DNA of 64,000 bases from Nocardioides zeae (GTDB lineage: Bacteria; Actinomycetota; Actinomycetes; Propionibacteriales; Nocardioidaceae): assembly GCF_030818655.1 (NCBI RefSeq), contig NZ_JAUTAN010000001.1, positions 930,001 to 994,000 on the forward strand, read 5' to 3'. Position numbers and translations under genes: made by a program. Positions 41,627 through 53,040 of the stretch are shown piece after piece. Numbering within the stretch: the first letter of the stretch is position 1; every line of letters starts with the position of its first letter. The notes under the pieces were generated by a model. It was not told the DNA's origin. It saw only the letters and a program-made list of their open reading frames with translations, and searched no databases.

Positions 41627-43393
41627 GTGGCACCCCGACCCGCCCCCACCGGCCCCACCCTGCGACGGAACGGCGCCCGCGGCTCGGTGCAGCTCCGGCT
41701 GCGGATCGGCCTGGTGCTCATCGCGATGGTCGTCTCGCTGTTCGCGGCGCGCCTGGTGCAGCTGCAGGGCATCGACCCGGGCCAGTACGCCGCGATGGCG
41801 GCCGAGCGGGGCACGCGCACCGTGACGCTCCCCGCGGCCCGGGGCGACATCCTCGACCGGGACGGCGACCCGATCGCCGTGTCGGTCACGGGGCTCATGG
41901 TGATCGCCGACCCGTCCCTGACCTCGGACAAGGCCCCGGAGATCGCCCGCATCCTGGCGGACAGCCTGGGCGTCGACTACTTCTCCACCCTCGACCGGCT
42001 CCGCACCGACGGCAGCCGCTACGAGTACATCGCCCGCCGCGTTCCCGCCACCACCGCCCTCGACGCGGTGGCGGCGGTCAAGGAGGAGGGCCTCGGCGGC
42101 GTCTACACCGAGCAGGACCCCGTCCGCGACTACCCGGCGGGCGAGGTGGCCGCGAACCTCGTGGGCTTCATGGGCACCGACGAGGCGCTCTACGGCCTCG
42201 AGCGCACCTTCGACCCCCTGCTCGCCGGCGAGGACGGCTCCGCGACGTACCAGGTCAGCGGGGGGAACCGCCTGCCCCGCGGCGAGAGCTCGACGGTGGA
42301 GCCGACCGACGGGTCCGACCTGACGCTGACGATCGACCGCGACGTGCAGTGGTACGTGCAGCAGGTGCTGCGCGAGACCGTCGAGGGCTCGGGCGGCGAG
42401 TCGGGCGTCGCGATCGTGGAGGACACGCGCACGGGCGAGGTCCTGGCGCTGGCCGACTACCCGACGTACGACGCCAGCGAGCCCCTCGCCGCCGACGAGT
42501 CGGACCTCGGGTCGCGCGCCCTCAGCGACGTCTACGAGCCGGGCTCGGTGGAGAAGGCGCTGACGATGGCGGCGCTGATCGACGCGGGCAAGGTCACGCC
42601 GGAGACGCGGATCACCGTGCCGTCCCACCTGGAGCGCCAGGGCCGACGGATCGGCGACTACTGGGAGCACGACACCCTGCGGCTGACGCTGGCGGGCGTG
42701 CTCGCCAAGTCGTCGAACATCGGCACGGTGCTGGCCAACGACGCCTTCTCCTCGGCGGAGCTGCACGACTACCTGACCGCCTTCGGGCTGGGGCAGCCGA
42801 CCAACGTGGGCGTGCGGGGCGAGGCGTCCGGCATCCTGCCGCCGGCGGACGACTGGACGCAGATGGAGCACGACCGCATCGCCTTCGGGCAGTCGCTGTC
42901 GGTCAACGCGCTGCAGATGATCAGCGCGGTCAACACGATCGCCAACGGCGGGGTCTACGTCTCGCCGAGCCTCGTCGAGGGCGAGGCGACCACCGCGGAC
43001 GGCCTGACGGTCGGCACCGACACGACGACGACGCGGCGCGTGGTGAGCGAGGAGGCGGCCGCCGAGACGGCGGAGATGATGGAGCGGGTGGTCGACCCCG
43101 ATGCCGGCGTCGCGCCGGGTGCGCGCGTCGAGGGCTACCGCGTCGCCGGCAAGACCGGCACGGCGCAGCGGGCCGTCGACGGCGGCTACGACGGCACGTC
43201 CGTCTCTTTCGCCGGCTTCGCGCCGGCGGACGACCCGCGCTTCACCGTGTACGTCGTCGTGCACGACCCCGCCAGCGGTGGCGGTGGCTCGGTGGCGGGC
43301 CCGGCGTTCAGCCGGATCATGTCCCACGTGCTGCGCACCTACGCGGTGGCGCCGACCGGCACGCCGGCCTCCGACCTCCCCGTGGAGTGGTGA
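41627..43393 (+). CDS. ftsI: Septal peptidoglycan transpeptidase FtsI (class B penicillin-binding protein)
   Basis: Cross-links septal peptidoglycan together with FtsW. The 588 residues have a short cytoplasmic tail and one transmembrane helix (RIGLVLIAMVVSLFAARLVQ, about 26-45). A PBP dimerisation domain (AARGDILDRDGDPIAVSV) follows, then the transpeptidase domain with the three active-site motifs: SVEK in EPGSVEKALT (Ser about 307), SSN (about 362) and KTGT in VAGKTGTAQ (about 508). GTG 41627 is the start. It is spaced 143 bp from ftsL, with short repeats in between. Confidence 0.96.
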   Translation: MAPRPAPTGPTLRRNGARGSVQLRLRIGLVLIAMVVSLFAARLVQLQGIDPGQYAAMAAERGTRTVTLPAARGDILDRDGDPIAVSVTGLMVIADPSLTSDKAPEIARILADSLGVDYFSTLDRLRTDGSRYEYIARRVPATTALDAVAAVKEEGLGGVYTEQDPVRDYPAGEVAANLVGFMGTDEALYGLERTFDPLLAGEDGSATYQVSGGNRLPRGESSTVEPTDGSDLTLTIDRDVQWYVQQVLRETVEGSGGESGVAIVEDTRTGEVLALADYPTYDASEPLAADESDLGSRALSDVYEPGSVEKALTMAALIDAGKVTPETRITVPSHLERQGRRIGDYWEHDTLRLTLAGVLAKSSNIGTVLANDAFSSAELHDYLTAFGLGQPTNVGVRGEASGILPPADDWTQMEHDRIAFGQSLSVNALQMISAVNTIANGGVYVSPSLVEGEATTADGLTVGTDTTTTRRVVSEEAAAETAEMMERVVDPDAGVAPGARVEGYRVAGKTGTAQRAVDGGYDGTSVSFAGFAPADDPRFTVYVVVHDPASGGGGSVAGPAFSRIMSHVLRTYAVAPTGTPASDLPVEW

Positions 43394-43430
43394 CGCCGTG
43401 CTCGGGCCGCACACGTCCTAGGCTGCTCCG

Positions 43431-45068
43431 ATGACCTCGACACCTCCCACGTCGGCGTCGGACGACCGGGCCGCGCTCCGTGCGGCCCGGCCCCGCGACC
43501 CCGCGCCGGTGCCGCTCGCCGGTCTCGTCGCCGACCTGGGCGCCGCCCTCGCCGCCGGGGACGACCCGGTCGTGACGGGACTCGCCGTCACGGGCGTGAC
43601 GCTCAGCTCGGCCCGCGTCCTGCCCGGCGACCTGTACGTCGCGCTGCCTGGCGCCCGCGCCCACGGTGCCGACTTCGCGTCCGCCGCCGTCGCGTCCGGC
43701 GCCGTCGCGGTGCTGACCGACGCGGACGGGGCGGCGCGGATGGCCGCCGGTACCGCCGGGTCCGACGACGTGCGGGCCGTGCCGGTGCTCGTCGTCGAGC
43801 AGCCGCGCGCGGTGCTCGGGGTGCTGGCCGCGGCGGTGCACGGTGCCCCGGCGGCCCGGATGGCGACCATCGCGGTGACCGGGACCCAAGGCAAGACCAC
43901 GACCACGCGGCTCGCGGAGCAGGCGCTCACCGGCGCCGGCGTCCCCGCCGCCGTCATCGGGACGGTCGGCACCCGGGTGCTGGGCCGGGACGTGCCGACG
44001 GTGCTGACCACCCCCGAGGCGCCCGACCTGCACGGCCTGTTCGCCCGCATGGTCGAGGACGGCGTGCGCGTGTGCGCCATGGAGGTCTCGAGCCACGCGC
44101 TGGTGCTGGGTCGTGTCGACGGCGTCGTGTTCGACGTCGCCGTCTTCACCAACCTGGGGCGGGACCACCTCGACTTCCACGCCGACGTGGAGGAGTACTT
44201 CGCCGCGAAGGCCTCCCTCTTCACGCCGCGGCGCACGCGCCGGGCCCTCGTCAACGTCGACGACCCCTTCGGGCGACGGCTGGTCGGGCTCGCCACGGAC
44301 GCCGGCGTGCCCGTGGTGACGTTCGCGCTCCACGACCCGGCCGCCGACTGGCGCGCGGTCGACGTGGTCGCGGAGCCCGAGGGGTCGCGGTTCACGCTGG
44401 TGGGCCCGGGCGGCCTCCGCGTCGAGACCGCCGTGCCGTTGCCCGGCGACTTCAACGTGGCCAACGCGCTGGCCGCCGTCGCCGCGTGCGTGGAGGCGGG
44501 GGAGGACGCGGCCGAGGTCGCGGCGGGGCTGGCCGCGTCGGCCGGCGTGCCCGGCCGGCTGGAGCGGGTGCCGACGACGCAGCCGTTCACGGTCGTCGTC
44601 GACTACGCCCACAAGCCGGACGCGGTCGCCGCGGCCCTCGGCACGCTGCGCCCGCTCAGCACCGGTCGTCTCGTCCTCGTGCTCGGCGCGGGAGGTGACC
44701 GCGACCCGGGCAAGCGTCCCCTCATGGGCCGCATCGGCGCGGAGCTGGCGGACGTGCTCGTCGTGACCGACGACAACCCGCGCACCGAGGACCCGGCGGC
44801 CATCCGCGCAGCGGTGCTGGCGGGCGCCGCCGAGGTGCCCGCCGACGCGCGCGCCGAGGTGCGCGAGATCGGGGACCGTCGCCTCGCCGTCCGGGCCGCC
44901 GTGGAGCTCGCCGCGGCGGGCGACATCGTCGTGCTCGCCGGCAAGGGCCACGAGACCGGCCAGGAGGTGCACGGCGTCGTGCACCCGTTCGACGACCGCG
45001 TCGTCGCCGCCGAGGAGCTCGAGCGGCTCCGTCCCGCAGCCGATCCCGTGCAGGAGGACCGTCCCTGA
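43431..45068 (+). CDS. murE: UDP-MurNAc-tripeptide ligase MurE
   Basis: ATP-dependent addition of the third stem-peptide residue to UDP-MurNAc-L-Ala-D-Glu. The 545 residues have the ATP loop [10 protein letters not shown] (about 149-158), the Mur ligase phrases EVSSHAL and [10 protein letters not shown], and the C-terminal domain with VDYAHKPDA. The specificity motif DNPR (TDDNPRTED) predicts diaminopimelate rather than lysine. That fits an actinobacterial wall; LL versus meso form cannot be told. ATG 43431 is the start, 38 bp after ftsI. Confidence 0.97.
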   Translation: MTSTPPTSASDDRAALRAARPRDPAPVPLAGLVADLGAALAAGDDPVVTGLAVTGVTLSSARVLPGDLYVALPGARAHGADFASAAVASGAVAVLTDADGAARMAAGTAGSDDVRAVPVLVVEQPRAVLGVLAAAVHGAPAARMATIAVTGTQGKTTTTRLAEQALTGAGVPAAVIGTVGTRVLGRDVPTVLTTPEAPDLHGLFARMVEDGVRVCAMEVSSHALVLGRVDGVVFDVAVFTNLGRDHLDFHADVEEYFAAKASLFTPRRTRRALVNVDDPFGRRLVGLATDAGVPVVTFALHDPAADWRAVDVVAEPEGSRFTLVGPGGLRVETAVPLPGDFNVANALAAVAACVEAGEDAAEVAAGLAASAGVPGRLERVPTTQPFTVVVDYAHKPDAVAAALGTLRPLSTGRLVLVLGAGGDRDPGKRPLMGRIGAELADVLVVTDDNPRTEDPAAIRAAVLAGAAEVPADARAEVREIGDRRLAVRAAVELAAAGDIVVLAGKGHETGQEVHGVVHPFDDRVVAAEELERLRPAADPVQEDRP

Positions 45069-46525
45069 TGCTGCCGCTCACCCTGGCGGAGATCGCCGCC
45101 GCGACCGGTGGCCGCGTCGATCCGCCCGAGGCCGCCGACGTGCGGGTCACCGCCCCGGCCTCCCTGGACTCGCGCGACGTGCCCGAGGGCGGGCTGTTCG
45201 TCGCGCTCGCCGGCGAGCGGGTCGACGGCCACGACTTCGCGGCCGCCGCCGTGACCGGAGGCGCCGCGGCGGTGCTGGGCGCGCGCGAGGTCGGCGTCCC
45301 GGCGGTCGTCGTGCCCGACCCGGCCGTCGCGCTCGGTCGCCTGGCCCGCTTCGTCCTCGACCGGCTGCGTGCCGAGGGCGAGCTCACGGTGCTGGCCATG
45401 ACGGGCAGCCAGGGCAAGACGGGCGTCAAGGACTACCTGAGCCAGGTGCTCGCCGCGGCGGGGCCCACGGTGGCGACGTCCGGCAACTTCAACAACGAGC
45501 TGGGTGTGCCGCTGACCGTGCTGCGGGCCGACGCCGCGACGCGCTACCTCGTCGTCGAGATGGGGGCGCGGGGGATCGGCCACATCGCCTACCTCTGCAG
45601 CATCGCCCCGCCCGACGTCGCCGCGGTGCTCAACGTCGGCACGGCCCACCTCGGCGAGTTCGGCTCCGTCGACGCGATCGCACGCGGCAAGGGCGAGATC
45701 GTCGAGGCGCTCTCCGCCGACGGGGTGGCGGTCCTCAACGCCGACGACGCCCGCGTCGCCGCGATGGTCGGACGCACCCCGGCCCGCGTCCTCCACTTCG
45801 GCGAGGGCGCCGGCCCCGACGGCGTGGCGTGGCGGGGGTTGACGCTCGACGAGCTGGGCCGGCCCGAGGTCGAGGTGGGGCACGACGGCACCTGGCTGCC
45901 GCTGCAGCTCACCGCCTCGGGAGCCCACCAGGTGGCCAACGCCGCCGCGGCCGCCGCACTGGCGATCGGCGCGGGGGTGGACCTCGAGGTCGTCGTGGCC
46001 GGGCTGGCCGCGTCGTCGCTCCGCTCCCGGTGGCGGATGGAGGTGACGGAGCGCCACGACGGGCTCCTCGTCGTCAACGACGCCTACAACGCGAACCCCG
46101 GGTCCATGGCCGCGGCGCTGCGCACCCTGGTCTCGATCGCCGACCGGCGTTCGGTGGGGCGGAGCATCGCCGTGCTGGGCGAGATGCTCGAGCTGGGGGA
46201 GACCTCCCACGACGAGCACGTGGCCCTCGGGCACACGGCCGGCGAGCTCGGCGTCGACGTCGTGGTCGCGGTGGGGGCGGCGGACGGCGTCGGCGGCTGG
46301 ATCGCCGACGCGGCGCGGGCGGCCGGCGCCGAGGCGCACCTCACGCCGACCCGGCACGAGGCGCTCGCCTGGCTGCGACACAATGTCTCGGCTCGCGACG
46401 TGGTGCTCCTCAAGGCATCGCGGGGCGGCGGGCTCGAGGTGGTGGCCGAGGGGCTGCTGGCAACAGGGGGCGACCGTGCCGAGGGCGCGGGCGACCCGGA
46501 CCAACAGGAAGGACCGACGACGTGA
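45068..46525 (+). CDS. murF: UDP-MurNAc-tripeptide-D-Ala-D-Ala ligase MurF
   Basis: Adds D-Ala-D-Ala to complete UDP-MurNAc-pentapeptide. 485 residues, starting [14 protein letters not shown], with ATP loop [12 protein letters not shown] (about 114-125), [23 protein letters not shown] and the C-terminal [13 protein letters not shown]. The Mur ligase three-domain layout is complete. Its ATG shares one base with the murE stop, and its stop overlaps mraY by four, so translation is coupled. Confidence 0.97.
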   Translation: MLPLTLAEIAAATGGRVDPPEAADVRVTAPASLDSRDVPEGGLFVALAGERVDGHDFAAAAVTGGAAAVLGAREVGVPAVVVPDPAVALGRLARFVLDRLRAEGELTVLAMTGSQGKTGVKDYLSQVLAAAGPTVATSGNFNNELGVPLTVLRADAATRYLVVEMGARGIGHIAYLCSIAPPDVAAVLNVGTAHLGEFGSVDAIARGKGEIVEALSADGVAVLNADDARVAAMVGRTPARVLHFGEGAGPDGVAWRGLTLDELGRPEVEVGHDGTWLPLQLTASGAHQVANAAAAAALAIGAGVDLEVVVAGLAASSLRSRWRMEVTERHDGLLVVNDAYNANPGSMAAALRTLVSIADRRSVGRSIAVLGEMLELGETSHDEHVALGHTAGELGVDVVVAVGAADGVGGWIADAARAAGAEAHLTPTRHEALAWLRHNVSARDVVLLKASRGGGLEVVAEGLLATGGDRAEGAGDPDQQEGPTT

Positions 46526-47598
46526 GGGCGATCCTGCTCGGGGGTGGACTCGCGCTGGTGCTGTCCCTGCTCGGCACCCGGGTGGCGATCCGGGTGCTGT
46601 CCGCGAAGGGCTACGGGCAGGAGATCCGCGACGACGGACCGACCTCCCACCACACCAAGCGCGGCACGCCGACCATGGGCGGCATCGTCATCATCGCCGC
46701 CGCGGTGCTCGGCTACCTGTTCGCCAAGCTCGTGACGTGGACGCCGCCGTCGGCGTCGGCCTGGCTGCTGCTCTTCCTCTTCGTCGGGCTCGGCATGGTC
46801 GGGTTCCTCGACGACTTCATCAAGATCTACAAGCAGCGCAGCCTCGGACTGCGGAGCAAGGCGAAGATGATCGGCCAGACCGTCATCGCGCTGACCTTCG
46901 GCGCGCTGGCGCTCTCCCCGTGGCTGGAGTCGGCGGCCAACGGGCGCACGCCGGCGTCCAACCACGTCTCGTTCCTCCGCGACATCGCCTGGCTGGGCCT
47001 GCCCGCCGTCGTCGCGGTGCTGCTCATCTGGTTCATCATCGCGGGCACGAGCAACGGCATGAACCTCACCGACGGGCTCGACGGCCTCGCCGCGGGCGCG
47101 TCGACGATGGTCTTCGGCGCCTACACGCTGGTCTGCATCTGGCAGTTCAACCAGCTGTGCGGGCCGGGCCAGGTCAACGAGTACTGCTACGAGGTGCGCG
47201 ACCCCCTCGACCTCGGCATCGTGGCGGCGGCCATCACCGGCGCCTGCTTCGGCTTCCTCTGGTGGAACGCCTCGCCGGCCCGCATCTTCATGGGCGACAC
47301 CGGCTCCCTCGCGCTCGGCGGCGCGCTCGCCGGTCTGGCGATCCTCACCCGCACCGAGTTGCTGCTCGTCATCCTCGGCGGCCTGTTCCTCCTCGAGACG
47401 CTCTCGGTGATGCTGCAGGTCGGCTTCTTCAAGGCGACGAAGGGTCGACGGTTGTTCCGCATGGCCCCGTTGCACCACCACTTCGAGATGCTCGGCTGGG
47501 AGCAGGTCACCGTGGTGATCCGCTTCTGGATCATCACGGGCACCTTCGTCGCGGCCGGCATGGGCATCTTCTACGCCGAGTGGGTGGCGAACCTGTGA
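46522..47598 (+). CDS. mraY: Phospho-N-acetylmuramoyl-pentapeptide transferase MraY
   Basis: Integral membrane enzyme that moves phospho-MurNAc-pentapeptide to undecaprenyl phosphate, giving lipid I. 358 residues with about ten helices and MraY signatures: [12 protein letters not shown] (about 35-46), FLDDFIKI with the Asp pair (about 97-104), [12 protein letters not shown] (about 180-191), FMGDTGSL, and the histidine cluster MAPLHHHFE (about 314-322). GTG 46522 is the start. It is the point where the cytoplasmic Mur pathway meets the membrane. Confidence 0.97.
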   Translation: MRAILLGGGLALVLSLLGTRVAIRVLSAKGYGQEIRDDGPTSHHTKRGTPTMGGIVIIAAAVLGYLFAKLVTWTPPSASAWLLLFLFVGLGMVGFLDDFIKIYKQRSLGLRSKAKMIGQTVIALTFGALALSPWLESAANGRTPASNHVSFLRDIAWLGLPAVVAVLLIWFIIAGTSNGMNLTDGLDGLAAGASTMVFGAYTLVCIWQFNQLCGPGQVNEYCYEVRDPLDLGIVAAAITGACFGFLWWNASPARIFMGDTGSLALGGALAGLAILTRTELLLVILGGLFLLETLSVMLQVGFFKATKGRRLFRMAPLHHHFEMLGWEQVTVVIRFWIITGTFVAAGMGIFYAEWVANL

Positions 47599-49091
47599 GC
47601 GGCGCCCGCCGCGACCCCGCCGCCCTCGGCCGCACCGACTCATGGGAGGGCGTGCGCGCCGTCGTCGCCGGGTTCGGTGTCTCCGGCTTCGCCGCCGCCG
47701 ACAACCTCAACCACCTCGGCGCCGACGTGACCGCCCTCGACGAGTCGACGGCGGGGGACCGGCCCGAGAAGGCGGAGCTCCTCGAGGTGCTCGGGGCCAC
47801 CGTGCGCCTCGGGCCCGGCACGACGGCGGAGCTGCCCGAGGACGTCGACGTCGTCGTGACCTCGCCGGGCTGGCGTCCCGACGCGCCCCTGCTGGCGCAG
47901 GCGGCCGCCCGCGGCGTACCGGTGTGGGGGGAGGTGGAGCTCGCCTGGCGGCTCCGCGACCCGGAGCGCCCGGCGCCGTGGCTCGCGGTGACCGGCACCA
48001 ACGGCAAGACCACCACCGTGCAGATGCTGGACGCGATCCTCACCGCCGCCGGTCTGCGCAGCGCCGCGGTCGGCAACGTCGGCCGCCCGGTCGTCGAGGC
48101 GGTCATGGACCCGGCCGGCTACGACGTGCTGGCCGTCGAGCTCTCCAGCTTCCAGCTGCACTACACGCGGTCGATGAGCGCGGAGTCGGCGGCGGTGCTC
48201 AACCTCGCCGAGGACCACCTCGACTGGTACGCCGACATGCGCGGGTACGCCGCCGACAAGGCCCGGATCTACGAGAACGTGCAGCGGGCCTGCGTCTACA
48301 ACGTCGCGGACCCCGCCACCGAGCAGATGGTGCGGGACGCCGACGTGGTGGAGGGCGCCCGGGCGATCGGCTTCACGCTCGGCATGCCGGCCGTGGGGAT
48401 GGTCGGCCTGGTGGAGGACATCCTGGCCGACCGCGCGTTCGTCGAGCAGCGCAGCACGAGCGCGGCCGAGCTCTGCACGGTCGCCGACCTGGCGTCGCCC
48501 GCCCCGCACTTCGTGGCCAACGCCCTCGCCGCGGCCGCGCTGGCCCGGGGCCACGGGGTCTCGCAGCAGGCGGTGCGCGACGGCCTGCGGGCCTTCCGTC
48601 CCGACGGCCACCGCATCGCGGAGGTCGCGGTGCTCGACGGGGTGCGGTGGGTCGACGACTCCAAGGCCACCAACCCCCATGCGGCGCAGTCGTCCCTGCA
48701 GGCCTACGACCCCGTGGTGTGGATCGCGGGCGGGCTGGCCAAGGGGGCCCGGTTCGACGAGCTCGTCCAGTCGGCCCGGCCGCGGCTGCGCGGGGCGGTC
48801 GTCTACGGCCAGGACCGCGCGGTGATCGTGGACGCGTTGACGCGACACGCCCCCGACGTCCCGCTCATCGTGCTCGACGAGCAGGAGACTTCCTCCGTCG
48901 GCGACCCCATGGCGGTGGTCGTCGACGCCGCCGCCCGGCTCGCCGAGCGGGGGGACACGGTGCTGCTGGCCCCGGGGTGCGCGTCCATGGACATGTTCGC
49001 GAACTACGGCGCCCGCGGCGACGCCTTCGCCGCCGCCGTGCGGCGGCGGGGCGGGCAGCAGCGACAGGACGGACAGCAGGGGCTCGACTAG
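47595..49091 (+). CDS. murD: UDP-MurNAc-L-alanine:D-glutamate ligase MurD
   Basis: Adds D-Glu, the second residue of the stem peptide. 498 residues: N-terminal UDP-binding fold ([16 protein letters not shown]), ATP loop [11 protein letters not shown] (about 132-142), [23 protein letters not shown], and C-terminal [12 protein letters not shown] and [12 protein letters not shown]. The extreme C-terminus is a Gln/Gly-rich tail. GTG 47595 overlaps the mraY stop. Confidence 0.97.
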   Translation: MSGARRDPAALGRTDSWEGVRAVVAGFGVSGFAAADNLNHLGADVTALDESTAGDRPEKAELLEVLGATVRLGPGTTAELPEDVDVVVTSPGWRPDAPLLAQAAARGVPVWGEVELAWRLRDPERPAPWLAVTGTNGKTTTVQMLDAILTAAGLRSAAVGNVGRPVVEAVMDPAGYDVLAVELSSFQLHYTRSMSAESAAVLNLAEDHLDWYADMRGYAADKARIYENVQRACVYNVADPATEQMVRDADVVEGARAIGFTLGMPAVGMVGLVEDILADRAFVEQRSTSAAELCTVADLASPAPHFVANALAAAALARGHGVSQQAVRDGLRAFRPDGHRIAEVAVLDGVRWVDDSKATNPHAAQSSLQAYDPVVWIAGGLAKGARFDELVQSARPRLRGAVVYGQDRAVIVDALTRHAPDVPLIVLDEQETSSVGDPMAVVVDAAARLAERGDTVLLAPGCASMDMFANYGARGDAFAAAVRRRGGQQRQDGQQGLD

Positions 49092-49135
49092 CCGCTCGCG
49101 GAGCGGCTCGACCTGGAGGGACGGGAAGGACACCG

Positions 49136-50401
49136 GTGACCACCACGCAGGAGCCCCCCGTCTCGACCGGCCGCACCTCCGTCCGCGGGACCGCGGTGCC
49201 GGACCCGCGCAAGGGCCGCCCGGACCTGCGCCGCGGCCTGGGATGGGTCCAGGTCGTGCGGAGCGCCCTCGGGCGTCCCCTCACGTCGTACTACCTGCTC
49301 CTGGGTGCCTCGGCGCTCCTGCTCACCATCGGCCTCGTCATGGTGCTGAGCGCCTCGAGCGTCTACGCCTTCAAGGCGACGGGCGACTCCTACCTGGTGG
49401 TGAAGCGCCAGCTGATGTGGGCGGTGATCGGCATCGTCGTGGCGGCCGTCGTCGCGCGGATGCCACCCCGGGTCGTGCGTCGGCTCATGTGGTTCCCGGG
49501 CCTGTTCGTCGTGGTCGCCCTGCTGCTGGCCACCCAGACGCCCCTCGGCGTCACCGTCAACGGCAACACGAACTGGGTCGCGCTCGGCCCGGTGCAGGTG
49601 CAGCCGTCGGAGGTCGCGAAGCTGACGCTGGTGCTCTGGGCGGCGGACGTCTACGCCAACAAGGAGCGGCGCCTCGACCAGCTGCGGCACATGGTCGTGC
49701 CCGTCGTGCCCGTCATGCTCGTGATCATGGTGCTGGTGCTCCTCCAGCACGACCTCGGCACGGCGCTCGTCGTCATGGCGATCCTGCTGGCGATGCTGTG
49801 GGTCGTGGGGTTCCCGGCCCGCTACTTCGCGATCACGCTCGCGGGCATCGGGGTCCTCGCGCTGGTCCTCGCGTGGACGAGCAAGGAGCGCGTCAAGCGC
49901 ATCACCAACTTCCTCGACCCCTTCAAGGACTTCCACGACGCGGGCTGGCAGCCCGCGCACGGCCTGTTCGCCCTCTCCTCGGGCGGGGTGTTCGGCCAGG
50001 GGATCGGGGCCAGCCAGCAGAAGTGGGGCGACCTCCCCGAGGCCCACACCGACTTCATCTTCGCGGTGCTGGGCGAGGAGCTGGGCCTGTTCGGCACCAT
50101 GCTCGTCCTCGCGCTGTTCCTCACGATCGCGGTCGCGGCCATCCGGTTGGCGTCGACGACCGCGGACCCCTTCGTGCGCTACGCCAGCTTCGGCATCGTG
50201 GTCTGGCTGCTGGGGCAGGCGCTCATCAACGTCGGCATGGTGCTGACGCTGCTGCCGGTCATCGGCATCCCGCTGCCGCTGGTGTCCTACGGCGGTTCGG
50301 CGCTCGTGCCGTCCATCGTGGCCCTCGGCCTGCTCATCTCCTTCGCCCGGCGCGAGCCGGAGGCCGCCGCGGCGCTCGCCGCACGACGCCGCGGTCGCTG
50401 A
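49136..50401 (+). CDS. ftsW: SEDS peptidoglycan polymerase FtsW
   Basis: Glycosyltransferase that polymerises lipid II at the septum together with FtsI. 421 residues with about ten membrane helices and SEDS motifs: VMVLSASSVYAF (about 62-73), TNWVALGPVQVQPSEVAKL (about 143-161, with the conserved Ser-Glu), LSSGGVFGQGIGAS, and PLPLVSYGGSALV near the C-terminus. The start is GTG 49136 with GGGAAGGA about 6 bases upstream. An N-terminal cytoplasmic extension of about 45 residues precedes the first helix. Confidence 0.96.
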   Translation: MTTTQEPPVSTGRTSVRGTAVPDPRKGRPDLRRGLGWVQVVRSALGRPLTSYYLLLGASALLLTIGLVMVLSASSVYAFKATGDSYLVVKRQLMWAVIGIVVAAVVARMPPRVVRRLMWFPGLFVVVALLLATQTPLGVTVNGNTNWVALGPVQVQPSEVAKLTLVLWAADVYANKERRLDQLRHMVVPVVPVMLVIMVLVLLQHDLGTALVVMAILLAMLWVVGFPARYFAITLAGIGVLALVLAWTSKERVKRITNFLDPFKDFHDAGWQPAHGLFALSSGGVFGQGIGASQQKWGDLPEAHTDFIFAVLGEELGLFGTMLVLALFLTIAVAAIRLASTTADPFVRYASFGIVVWLLGQALINVGMVLTLLPVIGIPLPLVSYGGSALVPSIVALGLLISFARREPEAAAALAARRRGR

Positions 50402-50515
50402 CCGCGAGGGGGCGCACCCCGGTCCCCGGTGAGCACCCGCGAGACTGACCCGCGACCCGAGACACCGACGACGAGGTCCGGCGCCTGCCCGGACCGTGAC
50501 CGAGGAAGGCCGATC

Positions 50516-51604
50516 ATGCGCGTGCTGCTCGCCGGCGGAGGAACCGCCGGCCACACCTCGCCCCTGCTCGCGACCGCCGACGCGCTGCTGCGCCGCGACC
50601 CCGCGACCGAGGTGCTGTGCGTGGGCACCGCCCGTGGCCTGGAGACCCGGGTCGTGCCCGCGGCCGGGCACGAGCTGGCCCTCATCCCGCCGGTCCCGCT
50701 CCCGCGCCGGCCCGGCATGGAGCTGCTGCGCGTCCCGGGTCGCCTCCGGGCGGCGGTGCGCGAGGCCGGTGCCGTCATCAACCGCTTCCGCCCCGACGTG
50801 GTGGTCGGCTACGGCGGCTACGTCTCGATGCCCGTGTACGTCGCCGCGCGGCGCCGCAAGCTGCCCCTCGTCGTCCACGAGCAGAACGCGCTGCCGGGCA
50901 TCGCCAACAAGGTCGGCGCCCGCGTCGCGGACCACGTCGCGGTCAGCTTCCCCGACACCCCGCTGAAGGGCGCGACGTACGTCGGCCTGCCCATCCGGCA
51001 GATGATCTCCACCCTCGACCGGGCCGCCCTGCGCGACGAGGCGCGGGCGAGCTTCGGCCTCGACCCGTCGCTGCCCACCCTGCTGGTGACCGGCGGCTCC
51101 CAGGGCGCCCGCCGGCTCAACCAGGCGGTCGCCGCCTCGTCGCGGGCCCTCGGGGAGGCCGGCGTGCAGGTGCTGCACGTCGTCGGACCGAAGGGTGAGG
51201 CGCAGCCGGAGCCCGTCCCGGGCGTCCCCTACGTCGTCGAGCACTTCGTGGAGCGCATGGACCTCGCCTACGCCAGCGCTGACCTGGTGCTGTGCCGCTC
51301 CGGCGCGTCGAGCGTGACCGAGGCGGCGGCGGTGGGCCTGCCCGCCGTCTTCGTGCCGCTGCCGATCGGCAACGGCGAGCAGGAGCTCAACGCACGTCCC
51401 GTCGTGGACGCCGGCGGCGGGCTGCTCGTGTCCGACGCCGCCCTCAGCGCCGAGTGGATCGCGGCCACCGTGCCCGACCTCGCCACCGACCCGCACCGGC
51501 TGGCCGGGATGGGCGCCGCCGCGGCGGCGCTGATCCCGCGGGACGCCGACGAGCGGCTGGCCGCCCTGGTCGCCGAGGCCGCCGGACGGGGGCGCGCCCG
51601 ATGA
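50516..51604 (+). CDS. murG: UDP-GlcNAc:undecaprenyl-PP-MurNAc-pentapeptide GlcNAc transferase MurG
   Basis: Membrane-associated GT-B transferase that makes lipid II from lipid I. 362 residues: N-terminal loop GGGTAGHTSPLLATA (about 7-21), VVGYGGYVSMP, VVHEQNALPG, the middle GGSQGARRLNQ and the donor-binding CRSGASSVTEAAAVGLP. ATG 50516 is preceded by GAGGAAGG about 7 bases upstream. The 114-bp gap before it holds nothing notable. Its stop overlaps murC (ATGA). Confidence 0.97.
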   Translation: MRVLLAGGGTAGHTSPLLATADALLRRDPATEVLCVGTARGLETRVVPAAGHELALIPPVPLPRRPGMELLRVPGRLRAAVREAGAVINRFRPDVVVGYGGYVSMPVYVAARRRKLPLVVHEQNALPGIANKVGARVADHVAVSFPDTPLKGATYVGLPIRQMISTLDRAALRDEARASFGLDPSLPTLLVTGGSQGARRLNQAVAASSRALGEAGVQVLHVVGPKGEAQPEPVPGVPYVVEHFVERMDLAYASADLVLCRSGASSVTEAAAVGLPAVFVPLPIGNGEQELNARPVVDAGGGLLVSDAALSAEWIAATVPDLATDPHRLAGMGAAAAALIPRDADERLAALVAEAAGRGRAR

Positions 51605-53040
51605 GGGTCCCGGTGCCGGAGCAGATCCTCCCGGCCGAGGAGCTCGGCCGCGTCCACTTCGTCGGCATCGGCGGTGCCGGCCTCTCGGCGATCGCCCGCA
51701 TCATGCTCGCGCGCGGGATCACCGTGTCGGGCAGCGACGGGGCGGCCTCGTCGACCCTCGACGCCCTCGCGGCGGCCGGCGCGCGGGTCCACGTCGGCCA
51801 CGCAGCCGAGCAGGTCGCCGACGCGGACACGCTGGTCGTCTCCACGGCGGTGCGCGAGGACAACCCCGAGGTCGTCGCCGCCTACGCGCGGGGCCTGCGG
51901 GTGCTGCCCCGCTCGGCGGGTCTCGCGGCGGTGATGGCCGGACGGCGGGTCGTGGCCGTCGCCGGCACGCACGGCAAGACCACCACCACCTCGCTCCTGA
52001 CCACCGCGCTCGTCGCGACGGGTGCGGACCCGTCGTACGCCGTCGGCGGGGAGCTCGCGCAGCTGGGCACCAACGCCCACGACGGTGCCGGGCAGGAGTT
52101 CGTGGCCGAGGCCGACGAGAGCGACGGGGCGTTCCTGGTCTACAGCCCGCACCTCGCGGTCGTCACCAACGTCGACGCCGACCACCTCGACGTCTGGGGG
52201 AGCGAGGAGGCCTACCGGGCGGCCTTCGAGCGGTTCCTCGACCGGATCGAGCCGGGCGGCACGCTCGTCGCGTCGGCCGACGACGCCGGGGCGGCCGCCC
52301 TCCTGGCCACGGCGGAGGGGCGCGGGATCCGCGCCGTCGGCGTGGGGGAGTCGCCCGAGGCCGCCTGGCGCATCCACGACGTGTCCTTCGCGGGCACGCG
52401 CTCGACGTTCGCGCTGACCGGTCCCGACGGCGTCGACGTCGGCCCGGTGACCCTGCAGATCCCCGGCCGCCACTACGTCGTCGACGCGGCCCTCGCCCTG
52501 ACGGCCGGCCTGCTCCTGGGTCATCCCGCGGACGCGCTACGGGCCGGGCTCGAGTCGTTCACGGGCACCCGTCGGCGCATGGAGGCGAAGGGCGAGGTGG
52601 GAGGGGTGCGTGTCTACGACAGCTACGCCCACCACCCCCAGGAGATCGTCGGCGACCTCCAGGCCGCGCGTTCCGTGGCCGGCGAGGGCCGGCTGCTGGT
52701 CGCCTTCCAGCCCCACCTCGTCTCCCGCACCCGCATCTTCGGCACGGCCATGGGCGCCGCGCTCGGGGCGGCGGACCAGGTCGTCGTCGCCGACGTCTAC
52801 CTCGCCCGCGAGGAGGCCGACCCCGCGGTCACCGGCGCGCTGGTCGCGGACGCGGTGCCGCTGCCCGGGGACGCCGTGGCCTTCGTGCCCGGCCTCGACG
52901 ACGTCGCCGCCGAGCTCGTCCGTCGCGCGCGGCCGGGCGACCTCGTGCTGACGCTGGGGGCGGGCGACATCACCACCGTCGGCCCGCTCGTGCTGGCGGG
53001 CCTGGCGGGCCTGGCTGCCGGGGACGCCGGCCCTTCATGA
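51601..53040 (+). CDS. murC: UDP-N-acetylmuramate:L-alanine ligase MurC
   Basis: First peptide ligase of the pathway. 479 residues: VHFVGIGGAGLSAIARIML (about 18-36) for UDP-MurNAc, ATP loop VAGTHGKTTTTS (about 121-132), EADESDGAFL, VTNVDADHLD, and C-terminal YDSYAHHPQEI. The order murD-ftsW-murG-murC-ftsQ is standard in actinobacteria. ATG 51601 overlaps the murG stop. Confidence 0.97.
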   Translation: MRVPVPEQILPAEELGRVHFVGIGGAGLSAIARIMLARGITVSGSDGAASSTLDALAAAGARVHVGHAAEQVADADTLVVSTAVREDNPEVVAAYARGLRVLPRSAGLAAVMAGRRVVAVAGTHGKTTTTSLLTTALVATGADPSYAVGGELAQLGTNAHDGAGQEFVAEADESDGAFLVYSPHLAVVTNVDADHLDVWGSEEAYRAAFERFLDRIEPGGTLVASADDAGAAALLATAEGRGIRAVGVGESPEAAWRIHDVSFAGTRSTFALTGPDGVDVGPVTLQIPGRHYVVDAALALTAGLLLGHPADALRAGLESFTGTRRRMEAKGEVGGVRVYDSYAHHPQEIVGDLQAARSVAGEGRLLVAFQPHLVSRTRIFGTAMGAALGAADQVVVADVYLAREEADPAVTGALVADAVPLPGDAVAFVPGLDDVAAELVRRARPGDLVLTLGAGDITTVGPLVLAGLAGLAAGDAGPS